Part shown: positions 13,043-26,200 of the stretch, piece after piece
Layout of the letters: every line of letters starts with the position of its first letter
Numbering within the stretch: the stretch's first letter is position 1
NCBI RefSeq assembly: GCF_026230105.1
Contig: NC_079485.1
Location: 15,322,872-15,386,871, forward strand
DNA from: Diorhabda sublineata
Taxonomy: Eukaryota > Arthropoda > Insecta > Coleoptera > Chrysomelidae
Reading direction: 5' to 3'
Length of the DNA: 64,000 nt
Translations under genes and position numbers: made by a program
The notes under the pieces: model-generated
What the model saw: the letters and a program-made list of their open reading frames with translations, nothing else
Database searches by the model: none
Told to the model about the DNA's origin: nothing

Positions 13043-13119
13043 ATCAGTGATTATCGGAGCACTTTTGATCTAGTGCCGTTATAATTTATCATCAACTGGT
13101 TAAATAATATCTTGTATCT

Positions 13120-13432
13120 AAAGCCTGGTTCACATTTTTCTAGTCCGGCTGTACTGGAATATAGCATTCTAGTGATCAATACAATCTAGTTGACTGAAAT
13201 GGCTATTTCCATTCGAGTACCACTGGAATGGTGTGAATGTCTAATTCAGTGCTTCTCCCATTACTATATACATCAATATGAATCAAAATGATATATATAC
13301 ATCAGTTACTTCTTCTAACAGTAATAAAACAATTTCTAAGCTTCCTTTTTGAAAGCATTGTCAATATAGTGTTACTGATCTGGAATAATGTGGACAATAA
13401 GTCCAGCACTGGAATAATGTGAACCGGGTTTA
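13120..13432. mobile_element. MITE-like element (CCTGGTTCACA termini)
   Basis: The ends are inverted: AAGCCTGGTTCACATT at 13121 and, at the right end, AATGTGAACCGGGTTT to 13431. They differ at two positions over 16 bases. The 310 bp interior is non-coding and carries repeated CTGGAATA-type motifs near both ends. The shape fits a non-autonomous DNA transposon; target-site duplication is unclear. Confidence 0.55.
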
Positions 13433-13472
13433 ACATGTCAGAACATCAAAATTACATTGATATTTTTGATAT

Positions 13473-13577
13473 AATACTAAACACACTGTTTAATACCATT
13501 TAATTACATTGTTTGGTCTTTCGAGCCGGATTGACAGAAGACTCGAAGGACCAGTCTTAATAGACAGTGTGTTAAAT
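13473..13577. mobile_element. ~105 bp MITE, copy 1
   Basis: Starts TACTAAACACACTGTTTAA and ends AGACAGTGTGTTAAAT, so the ends are inverted. The centre contains GGTCTTTCGAGCC and ACTCGAAGGACC, a second inverted pair. The same element recurs at 13934-14037. Confidence 0.6.
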
Positions 13578-13933
13578 CAGAATTTATATCTCATAAAATT
13601 ATTCAATGGTATTTTTAACAAGTGAACATTTTTTTTAATTTGAAAATTAAAATATAAATTAATAATTATTGTGATATAAAGTTTTTTATATAAAAATACA
13701 TTACTGTAAAATTTGAACAGTACATATTTAAATTTTTTTAAGTTTCCAATAAAATTATAGGACCTAAGAAAATATTAATTATTCAATAAAATTTAAAAAC
13801 AAGTTTCATTCTCGTCTCGCACATTCTCACATATAAAATAAATAAAATATTTTCACTTAAATACCCAAAACTCCATTAAAAATGGCAAAATAATATCCAA
13901 AGGCAGATTCATTCAAAACTGTTGATGATATTC

Positions 13934-14037
13934 ATACTAAACACACTGTTTATTACATAATTACATCGTCTAGTCCTTCGAGCCCGATATAAACCAGTGA
14001 TACTTGGAAGATAAAAACTAAACAATGTGTTTAGTAT
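13934..14037. mobile_element. ~105 bp MITE, copy 2
   Basis: Ends are ATACTAAACACACTGTTT and AAACAATGTGTTTAGTAT, inverted with one mismatch and better preserved than copy 1 at 13473-13577. The centre shares TAGTCCTTCGAGCC with copy 1. It is too short to encode a protein. Confidence 0.65.
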
Positions 14038-14209
14038 AAAGATTGTTTTAATAAAAAATATAATACATAAACGGTATAAATGAGCATTGAACCAGCCCCT
14101 ACCTCTAACGCAAATAAAACCATATAATGACCAAATAAACTTTATAAATACAATTTTCGGATATGTAGTGTCGATCTCTATAAAACATTATCTTGTTTCG
14201 CGTCATTTG

Positions 14210-17200
14210 TTATCGTTGGAATCCTAAAAAATCTGTCAGACGATCATCCCAATGGTGTAGCCAATTGTACAAGGACCCATGGGAATCTTGAGTTTTGGAA
14301 TTCGTCGTGATAGGCATGTATTCTTCACCTCTGATACAGAAGTAACTTTTAATGGGTCCTCGACACATCGGGCAACGATCCAGTTTGTCAAAACAACTGG
14401 CACAGATACAAGTATGCCTGAAACATATTAAAATTTGAGTAGTTGATCAAAAACCAATCAAAATATATTTTTAGGAACAAAATTATTTTTTAGTAACGAT
14501 CAGGTTAGGTGTTTTTAATAAAAAATAACTGAATTGGATGGAATAGTTGGTAACCACCTCTCCTATATTACTAATAACAAAAACACAACCATTTTTGCTT
14601 AAAATGTTATAATACCTGGTTATTTTTTTAGGACAAAATTAATTGTTAACAAACCGATTTTATTAATTGAACACGGTTCAAAAAATAAACTGAATAATAA
14701 AAAAACCAGTACAATGGTATATATTTTTAATTATATATTCATTTATACAATATTATTGATTATAATTGTCATGAAATCATTGAATAGTTACATATTCAAC
14801 AATATTTAAACATGAGCTAATGAATCTAATTCTCCTACATTGACTATATAAGGTTTCCACAAAACTTTTTTTCAGTGTATACACTGATAACAGCGATAAA
14901 TAATAAAATAAATTTATTCATTCAAGGACTGGGTCAAATAAAGTCGATGTTTCCTCTAGATGGATTTTAATTAGAAAAATATAAATTTAAACATAAAAAA
15001 ATAATATACAAAGTGATCTAGAGTTATGCACTGGGATATTCACTATAAATTAACCTACACTTGTTATACAAAGTGATGGAAAAAATATTTTGTACAAAAG
15101 TTACTAGAAATAAAGTGAATTGTTCCGAAATTACCAGGAACGAATCAACAGAGGAAGTTCGCCTATATGTTACATGCATTTTCAGAAAAGCTCCCTTCAC
15201 CTCTATCCATTGCCTCTCTCACCCTGGTGTAAAAGCCACCGCAAAGCTCATTTCTCGACAGTTCATCGATTAAGAAAGAACTAGTAACGAGTGCCAGAGA
15301 TTAAAAGTTCTCTGTCAGAGGGACGAGGTGTTACTTGACCTGCGTAGATCGTATTTCTCGCTGGTCAATTAGGTTAGGTTAACAGTTGACAGTCCAGAAT
15401 ATCACAAGCAGGGCTGCAAACCACTCAGAACAATAAACCGCAGTTTCCTCAGACAGTCGGGATTCTTCAGCATAGAGCCCATAGTATGGTGGTATGAAAT
15501 GTACAATATTGACTAGAAAAATTGATTAAAATAACCATCATTATTTGATATTCAGTTAATTAGTTTAGGGGTGGAATTATTTAGTTCATATTTTGTTATT
15601 AAAAATCTCAGCATTTATTAACACCTACTGAGCTTTCAATGTTACAAATTATTAAGTTCATTTTAATGGTCATCATAACATATTAAGATTGTCTGAAACA
15701 ATCTGATATTCGTTCTTCTAGTTCAAGAAGGATGCCAGAGAAGTTTTATTAAGTATCCAAGTCTTCTACGAGTTAATGGACTCCTCAGAAGGTTGACAAA
15801 TATTAATACAATCTTCACACCTGTTAGATTAGATTATATTGTTTAGGGGTAGTTCTAGTTTCCCAGCCACTTTTCACCTATAGCTCAAAAGATATTTTGT
15901 GCATGACTCCACGTCTCATTTTTCTACCTCCAGAGGAGACTTAATAGAAACCTATAAAATTCTTGCGCATATCTACACTTGCGACTTGGGCATTTTCCAT
16001 GTGAATACAAAACAGCAGTTAAGAGGGCATTCAAGAAAACTATCTAAGGAAAGAAACTGCAAGTTGCCCCGGAAGAACTTTTTGACAAATTGTATATTAT
16101 ATATGTGGAATGCATTAGAAGAAGAGACAGTGACTGCTGCAAAAACAAATATTTTCAAGAACATATTTGATGCTGGACACTCAGCTACAAACAATCAAAT
16201 TGAGCACTACTTTTAGTAGACTAAAAAGTGTGTATTCTGAAAAAGTTTCATTTTTAAATTTATAAAACAATAGCTTCATCGGTTTTTTTTAACCGCCTAC
16301 TATTGTCAAACAATAATAATAATATGGCTTTATGGCTTGTTCCAAGAATCTGCAATTGTCACCCTCTGCCATGTCCATTGTATTCAGGTGGTAATTGACC
16401 TGCTAAAAGACCAACATCTTGAGAAGTTATTCAAACTTTTTAGTTGATATAGTTTGAATGCCTGAGTTTCTCATTCAAGAGTTCATGTGATTATTTAGCC
16501 ATCTGTTTAGTTAGTTGTTGAAGTGACATATCCTGAGGTAACGGTGAGGCTCTAAACCAAAATATTGAGTCATTTTCTTTTTTATGACAAGGCTGTCTGC
16601 TTTCTCATTGCCTGGTATACCCCAGTGGCATAGTAGCCACATAGTGTTTTTGAGTTGGTTTACACTCCCACCCAAGCTTGGACGTGCACTTAATAGCCTT
16701 CGGGGCCTTTAAGGCCGCTTGGCTTTCTAATGAGGTCCAAAAAAGCCCAATCCAGCTCCTTACTCTGACTCATAACCATCTGTATAACAAAGATATGCAT
16801 CTCGAGCTTGTGGAAGATCTTTATTGACCCATGATTGGCGATCTATTGGTTTGTCACTACTTTCTAGCTTCTAGAATCCTTCTAAGATCTCCTTATTATG
16901 TTTTTTCTCTTTAAGGTGAAGGGGAGGCAGATTTAGTATCCCATCTGTCAGTTTACTTGGAAGGTTAATTCTGGGTAGATATGGGTGGACCTTTTGCTTA
17001 ACCTCATCATCAGGTAAATATGGCTGAAGGGCCAAAATCTTAAACTTACAAAAGAAAAGGTTACGTTACCTGCATGGTAGCAAAGCTCTGGACAGAGGAA
17101 AATATTGACAAACTACACACAATTGCTCTCCAGTGCTATTCCATAATGTAGGGTCTTCGTTAGTAGGACAAACGAGAGTTTGTTCCATCGAATCTGGACC

Positions 17201-20200
17201 ACCTTCTACTGGTTCGGCTACAGCGAATGGAATTTGTCCGTCTTCATATCCCCCGGGATTTCCGGTAGCGAGGTATAATTGCTGCGAGACATAAAACTCA
17301 ATATTAGATCGTAAGTATCAGTATTGAAGTGAATTTATTAGAATAAAATTGTTGTTTACTCACTTTTAGGCAAGACAACTGTCCATTGGCTTGTTTTAGA
17401 TATTGCGCTAAAATACTAGTGGGTAATGTACAAACAGAGTCTTTGATGTGGATGACATTAATGAGAGCCACCTAAGAAAATAATTATTATTAGGTTATAA
17501 GACTCGAAAAACCAAAAAATAATACTAACCGTTTCGTCTGGGAGTATATTTTCATTTACGTCATTTCTAAATAATATTACAACTAAAGGATAACATAACC
17601 TTGGAGGGGAACCTAATTCTAAGGGCTCTTCTAGTTTTAGGGTCATTATTTCATCCGAATGGGGATTCTTCCTATAAAACACGTTTATAGTATTTTATAT
17701 ATTTATAAATAAAAATACTTACTCTATGTGAGGTCCTTTATATTGATAATATATATTCAAGAAATCGCCACTTAGACAAGCCTCTCTGAGATCCGCCCAT
17801 GGTCGCCACAAAAAAATGTGTAATTCCCTAATATTCACACCCCAATACACCCGGATACCATATTTCCCTTGACTCGAAGTGCAACATTGCAATTCTGAAA
17901 ATAAAAAATGAATACAAAAATCACATATATTTCAATCGTCGCTACTAAAACTTCTAGGATGCTATGATCCTAACCCAGAACGAGATTTTGATTAAATATT
18001 TATAAGATAATTGTTTGGATTAGTTGAAATAAGCATATGTTGTTCTGAAAATAAAGAAAGGACATTTAGAGTTTATTTCCTCTACTGATTCTTAAATAAG
18101 AAATAATTCTTAAAATAAAACTATTCACATCTCTTAAACCAACCGACAACGTCATTGTGACATCCATGACAGTTCTACCATTGTATAAAGAATAGGATAG
18201 TGGGTTAACCTTATGAGGATATCATTTGATGAGGTGGACGCCATCAATAGATGGCAATGGAGAGTTGGCGTCCACAGCACGTCTTTCCTTACTGTACGTC
18301 GTAGCTTGAATTACGTGTTTTCTTAGCTTTGGTTGCCAAATTACCCCAATAACAGATGGCGCCAAAATTATTTAAAATATTATATTCAACCCTTAAGCTG
18401 TGTTGTAAAGTTTCTTATTTTGGGTGCCTATAGCGAAGATGCAATTTGAGTTCATTATTGTATTGTGTTCGTTGTGTTATTGTTGAGTTTCGTTGGTTGT
18501 GCATTTGGATTATTTTTTTATTTGAGAATCTTTGAACTTGGATATATATATTTCATTTTTAAGGTAAGTGGATATTATTACAATTAATATACATCACTAC
18601 TCTCTTAGTTAATATATTCAAATTATAAGAGGCACTGTATGTATAAATGCGACAGCATACAATTTCGAAAAAAACCTGTATATTTAGCGAATTACTTACA
18701 AAAATGTATTTATATAACAAATATTCACTTCTTCTTTTCAATTTTTTAGAAATGGCTGGAAATAAGTGTGAACTAAGTAAGAGATCAGATCCTACAATTA
18801 AAATGTACCGATTTCCCGTAAATGATCTTACCAGATGTCAAAAATGGATCATACACTCGGGTGAGTTATTCTTAAGACAATTATTTTTCATAAAGGAATA
18901 AAAAATAGTGAATGTGAATAAATGACTTTCCAAATATTCAATACTAAACATAAGTAGGTATTTAATTATCGTCAAATAAAAGATAATTCGTCCAATAGTT
19001 TTTTCTGATAATGAGTTTATTTGTATTATGGTCGCATTGCATATTATACGAGTACAATGATTTACTACATCCATTCAATCTTGTAAACTTATCAAAAGTA
19101 CTTGAATCATACCTACATTTAAACTTAGAAGCCACCTTTATAGTAAAGACAGAATAGAATAAACTATTTTTAAAAATATTTCAAACTTATACATAAACAC
19201 AACTAACCGAATACAAAGCACTAAACTTTAATATTTCACAAAAATTGAAATAGTATTTTTTGTTATTTTTTCATGTTTATGAACTAAGCACATAATAATA
19301 AGGTAATGCGTCTGTGTGTTTATATTTGGAAATTATCCTGTCAATGAGGCAAAAATTTCACCTGTTCAAATGTATATAGACTGTTTTTTATCACATATTA
19401 TAATATGGTTATAATACTATATTCTATGCCATAACTTTTTTAACCAATGTAATATCCCTCCATAATATAATCACTATTTTTGTCCAATTGTTCATTTTTG
19501 TCCTCATATCTATTAAAGGTAAGAATATAGTAATGCCATATACCATCTTAAAATTGTTGAATACTTTCAATAAAAATGAATTTTAGTTTCAACTTTATTA
19601 TATATATTGCAAAAAACATATTTAACAAGAGATAATTTTATTTGCTAGTAAGTACCAGCTTTTATGACCATACATACTTGGTTCAGATAAGTAGACCTTT
19701 TGCTTGCTTCTATTATACCATTAAACAAACAGATGGTTTTGTAAGCATTTATGGTCTATATTCTCATTGTGAAATATAATTTCTGAAAGTCAAAGGTAGC
19801 AACAGGCTCCTCAAGTACATTTTTCCAGTCACACATTATGAATGAATTTATCATCCCAACAAATATTGATGTTAGTTATTTATTTCACGATTTACCTATC
19901 CATAACTTCCTACAGTGATAATAGAAACAGCCTATTTAAAACTATAGAACAAATTAATTATTTTTAAAAAATGTTTAAAAAATCCTGGAGAAGAGAAATT
20001 TATATTTTCAACCGTAGTAGTTGATGTCTTTTTTGTAACGTTATAACTATATTAAATATGACGCCTTGGATATATTTTTTAATGGTATATATTTTTTGTA
20101 TTGCACTTTAATAGGTTATAATTTTAAAAATATATGACTCATGCTTGATTTACCTATAACAGATTTGTGAATAAAATCAGCTTAGTTTTAACATTTCTAT

Positions 20201-23200
20201 ATTATTTTGTGGTCAATCCAAAAAGTATAAATAGATAATACAATAAATGATATTTTCGATTATTATAACTTTTGGCTCTCGAATGTGAAACCAAGGCCGG
20301 TCCTGGGTTAGTTGGTACACTTATCGGTAAGGATGAGGCCATTGTATAAATATCTTAACACAATGATAAAACTGACAAAACGATTATAAGTAGGTATTTT
20401 AGTAGTAGTTGATAGGACAAATTTTTTTTCTTTATTAGAAAGTTTTTTTATTTATTGGTCTTATCCAAATTTTCGCATTGATCCGTAACTTTCAATACAA
20501 AGCCAATTAATATAATATTTATATTAAAATCAGATTATTTAAATATCTTTGGTACGTATATACTTATTTGTATATTTTTTATTTCTGGTTTTATTACAAT
20601 TCTTTCGAATGGTCTTTTTTGTTTGATTTTAAAAACCCTTATTAAAGATAAGTATGAGAGTGTTTTTGCCGTTGTTGTGAGCATACCAAGAAATTTCAAT
20701 GATGTGTAGTTGTTTTTGAGAATGATACACAGGTATGGAATTATCTTAACACAATTCGGGAAAATTCTGTCATTCCGACGATGATATAAGATACAATTAG
20801 GGAAAATCCAAGTAAGGGTACTACTAGTCGTTATTCCATTTATGCCCGTTATTGAAATGAAATAAATTCAAGTTTTTGAACATAAAAAAATACTACTTTA
20901 CCATAACCATTACAATAAATATGTATGTTAACATTGATGTTCCTTATTTCAAGTAATGCTGTTTTGGCAAACCTAAGCCAGAAATCACTAAGAAATAAGC
21001 TGATCTGTAGCAAATATTTCAGTGAAAATATTAGTCAATCTAAAAGAATGCGTACTACTACAAATAATCCAATTGAATGTTTCGTCACATCCACAAACAT
21101 ATTCAAATAGTGATTTTATTGCCCCGATTCATTCCAGAAACATTGACATGAGAGGTAGTTCTATCAGTAACCATGAAGATGAATAGTGGTTGAAAGAGTT
21201 ACAGAACCTGCCATCTTGTTCTATGGAAATTGGAGGTAGGAAGGAATCATTGCAAGAAGAAAATGGACGATTGAGAAAGGAACTAACCAATGCTAGGAAA
21301 AAAGTCAATAACCTGAAAGGATTTTAGACCACCACCTAAAATCCTTTTCCAACAAGATTCCACACCCCTTTCTTATTTCAAATTTTATTCAGAAGGGGTG
21401 CTAAAGGGGAATAATATTTTCATACTGCAAATTGTCAATTTAAGAATAAAAATCGACCTGTTATAGTTTTTTTACATAGTGCATAATAACACAAAAATTG
21501 AATTTTTTCCATACATATGAACCGTATTGTATGTATAATATTTTATAAATTTCTCTAATTTCTTATTTCTTAGACCTTTTGATATATTAATGTTTCTAAA
21601 TGTCTCTTCTGTTTTAAAATAAAATTAATTCAATATAAATTATCAATATTTTGATAACGACTGAAGTTAAGTCGAAACGTCAATTTTTTAACAATATTTT
21701 AAAGAAAACACCTCAAATCAAGAACATTTAGATGTATTAATATTCTGATTTAAGATTTTGATTTTACAACTTTTGTTCAGTTAATATTGTAATTCATGTT
21801 GATAAAGTTTGTTTTTTATTTAAAAAAAAAAATATTTCATCGTGAAAACACGTAATTAACAAAAATATGTAGCATATGGTAAAGGAATTCAAATTATTCA
21901 AAATAACTGAATTAATCATTTTCATATCAAGCGTGATGCAATTAAATAACAGTTAACAAGAATTAATGATTAATAAAAAACAAATTTTTTATTCAATATG
22001 AAAATCGCTTTTTTACACCATGGAGGTCACGTACAAATTCAATTATCAATTGCCTCATTAGTCTCATTTTCTAAAAATTCTTATTTAGAAAAAAATTCCA
22101 TATTTATTGTTTTAATTTTATCTATAATATTTTCATCAACTGAATTGTTGGTTTGGATTATCATAACATAACTGTATTTTAATAAATCTTGGTTTGTGAA
22201 CGTTCGCCCTCGTTGTAACTACATTGTTGTCAGATAATTGGTTTTCTAAAAAGTAACGATCTTTATTGTATAAAATTTACGTATATCTGCAAATAACAAG
22301 CGATCTTTATCGCACCTAAGGAAATTCTCGGAAAGTGCCTTCTTCAAAAATTACTTGAAATTATAGAGAAAAATTTATCATAAGGCAATAAAAGCTGTCA
22401 AAGATCTTTATTGTAATAGAAGACTCGTAATGTTTCTAAAGAAACATGGTCCATTGTGAATGATCTAAGATTCTAAGAAATGAAGCTTCTTCATCGAGCA
22501 TGATCTCTACTACACCTGATAACTTTAATAATCACTTTGTGAATGTAACCAAAAATTTATCAAATTCTATAACTGCTTCACATGATCCGATTTCATATTT
22601 CCCTGATGCTAAACTTACACAGTTTCTTCTTTATGTCCTTAATACTAATTTGGGACTGATGGACTTACATCAAAAATGTTTTCGTAAATCCTTACCACTT
22701 TAATTAACGTTTCATTTCAAAATGGCAATTTTCCCAATAGCCTTAAGACCTATGAAGGTGGAGATAGAAATAAAGCATCGAATTATCGCCCAATTGCACT
22801 CCTTCTCACGTTAACTAAGATCATAGATAGATTGGTCAAAAAGAGGCTATCCACTTACAAACACGGAGCAAGACCTTTACCCATCTGCTCCACGTTCAGA
22901 ATTATTTAAAAGCTCAATATTTTACAATGCAAAAAAATGCACAATCAGTTGCTAAATGAAATCAAATCGATATCATCTTTTCTCGCATTCCGCAATAATC
23001 TTCATTAAGATATTTTTATGTTTGATTTTTAGTTTTTACAAGCTTTTGTCTACAAATTATAACAATTTTTTGACAGTGAAGCATTCCTCTCTCTAATCTA
23101 AACGGACTCATTTCATCTAAAATCGTCTAATTTTAGATTTTGGTGTAAATTTAAGAAACTCTTCTCTAGGGTCCCAAAGGAAAACTTTAAATGACAACAT

Positions 23201-26200
23201 CACTTGTTTTGTTATTTTCATATTTAGTGCATGTACGTTTTTTTACAGCAAACATCAGCTCAATTTTTTTTATAGATAACTAATAGTTTTTATCTCAATT
23301 TTTATTAATAAAAATTCCGTCTTATCATTTTGATCCATTATTAAAAAGTCTTGTACATGCACTAAACATGAAAATAACAAAACAAGTGATATAGTCATTT
23401 AACACGTTGAGTCCCAATCAAAATTGATTAACTTTTCCCAGAGCCCAAACATTTTTTTGTGTTTTTTCACTTCAAATGGGATGTGGAAGCAAAAATAATA
23501 AAAAGATTTATTTGAATAAAAATTGCAAAAAATGATGTTTGTTGTGTGTATTATAGAAGATTGGAGTTAGCCGGAAAGGACGTTGAAGTGATATAGGAAA
23601 ATGCTATTGAGCTGTTATTTGGTACAAAAATGGTAAATGCCCATATTCTTTATAAAAAAATATAGCAATTACTGATTCTCAAATCAATGTTGCAAAGAAG
23701 TTACTGACTAAAGAAACTACGAATGTTGCTGATTAAGAGACGCCAAAACCAAAAAACCCATTGCCTAGTGAAGAAAGAATGTCCAAGTCACAAGGTAAGA
23801 AAAGATAGTGTATGGTCTCTTGGGTCGCGGAGAAGGTTCGAAATAAAATATGTCGGGGCTGTGGGGAAAATTCAGTTGCGGGCCTATGGACCGCACCGGA
23901 GCTCAACATGTTAAAGTTGACGATAAGAACAGTAAATTCTAAGAATATCATATCTTTATCTCGTAGTCAAAACGTTTGTTTCATAACCTGAAAATTGGGA
24001 TTTCTTAAAATTCCAAAACCAAAGTTTTCTTCTATGAAGACTGGGCTGCCCAAGTCAACTAGTGACTGAATTTTGTCTATTATATGTATATGTACTTAAT
24101 TCCCTCGGAGCATAAGTTTTTAATTCTCAACCGTTGAGACTCTAGATGCGATTGGAATTCACAAAAAAATGACTAAAACACATTATGCATAAGGATCTTC
24201 CGAGCCAATTATCTATTAGTACAGGATCCCATCGCTTGATCCTGCAGGTATCTATTTAATTTTAAAGAAATCTTGAGGATGCAATTACCTGTAATTAATA
24301 TACTAATATGACTTGCAGCTATATGTTTTTTCAGTCAATCTTACAGCATTGAAACTTGAAAATATCGATTTTTAAACGTCTTTATTTAAATAGGCGGAAA
24401 CAAGCGCAGAAAAGTTTTTCAAAGACTAAACCGCAACAATATACAAATCAAGAAGACTTTAAATGGGATATCGAGTTGTGACTGCTTCTATAAAATATTG
24501 ATAAATCTGACAATCCGAATGAAAAAACACTTACACGTGTTATGTAAAAAATGCAGTGCAGGTGTTCTTGTCTTCCTACAATATATTCTTATTTGCTGCG
24601 GAATGAGAAAGTTTAAGTTCTAATATTGACGGTTGACCTTGGTATTATGTATTCTATGTCTATTTTAAAAGTAGCCCAAACGGTTAATATTTTTTCTTCA
24701 ATAAAATCAAAACGAAATTGATGTATCCATTTTATGATTATTTGAATGATTTCACGTAAGATTTATCATATATCAATAACAAATTTTCAATATTTTGCAA
24801 GTATAATTAAGGTATTAATTAAGGACAAAACTTAAAAAAGTATATTTATCTAACAAAAATAGTAGACCAAAACAATGATCAGTGCGTGTTCGGCATGTGA
24901 ACATCCCGAATGAAACGCGTCGTGGCATTTTTATTAGGCCAAATCAGTGGCACTATAATATACCAGGTGTAGTACAGGGACGACATCGTATTATCATACT
25001 GCAGTGAGATTGTTTGTATTCGTCTGTTGCGTAATTTTCTTAAACATGTCTGACACGGATACAGCTGGTGAAGTTTTTGTCATTAGCTAAGAAAAAAGAT
25101 AAAAAGCTTCATTTGAACGCTAGCGAAAAACAAATGATTATTAATATTTATAAAAATGAAATGCAAGAAAATGATGACAAGAATTTTGATGACGTTATTT
25201 CCAAAATGGCAAATATTTCAAGTGTCTACGGAATCATTCGTGAGTACAGAGCTCACCAATCAGTGGCCGACCCAAAAAAGTATCCATCAAGAGCAACAAT
25301 TAACAATTCAATTGATGATTTCGACAGGAGAGACATCAGAAAAAATTTTGCACAATTTTTTATTCCAAAATGAGTTACCTACAGTGAATAAAATTCTCGG
25401 AGTTAACGAAGATAAGGACTTGCCGGATTTCAAGAGGTCCTTCTCAGACCATCACCGTCGTGTTATGCGTGTTCAGCGATCTCAAAAACCCCCAGGATTT
25501 CTATATTAGGCCAATTTCATAACAAATTTCCACGAGGCTCCAGGAAACGACGTGTAAACCACCCATCCCGAGCCCCAGATCCCTCGCAGGTCATCGCCGT
25601 CGTGATATGCGTGTTCAGCGATCTCAAAAACCCCCAGGATTTCTATATTTGGTCAATTTTATAACGAATTTTCTACGCGGCACCAGGAAACGACTTATAA
25701 ACCACCCATCCCGGGCACCAGGTACCTCGTAGTTCATCGCCGTCTTTATATTCGTGTTCAGTGATCTCAAAAAAAACCCAGGATTTTTATATTTGGCCAA
25801 TTTCATAAAGAATTTGCACGGAGTTCCAGGATACAACGGGCACCAGGTCCGTCGCAGGTCGTAGAATAAATATTGAGGCTGTTAACATAATATTTTGTTT
25901 TTATAAATTATGTTTGATATGGAAATTTCATGATTTTATAATGAACCAGTAAATGTAAAAAAAAACATCTTAATTGCTTTTCGTAGATTCGTGCTGAATA
26001 TTTATCAAAAATTGTGTGAAAGAACACTATGCATACAAACGGCCACATTTATTCTGTTTCAGAAATTAATTTAAACAAATCACGAAAAACGCCAGATTAA
26101 AAATCAATATCAAGGTTAACGGGTAACTGTATAGGGCAGTGGAGCAATCAATCTTAAAATATTATAATCACAAGAATGCTCTAATTAAATTTCATCACCA

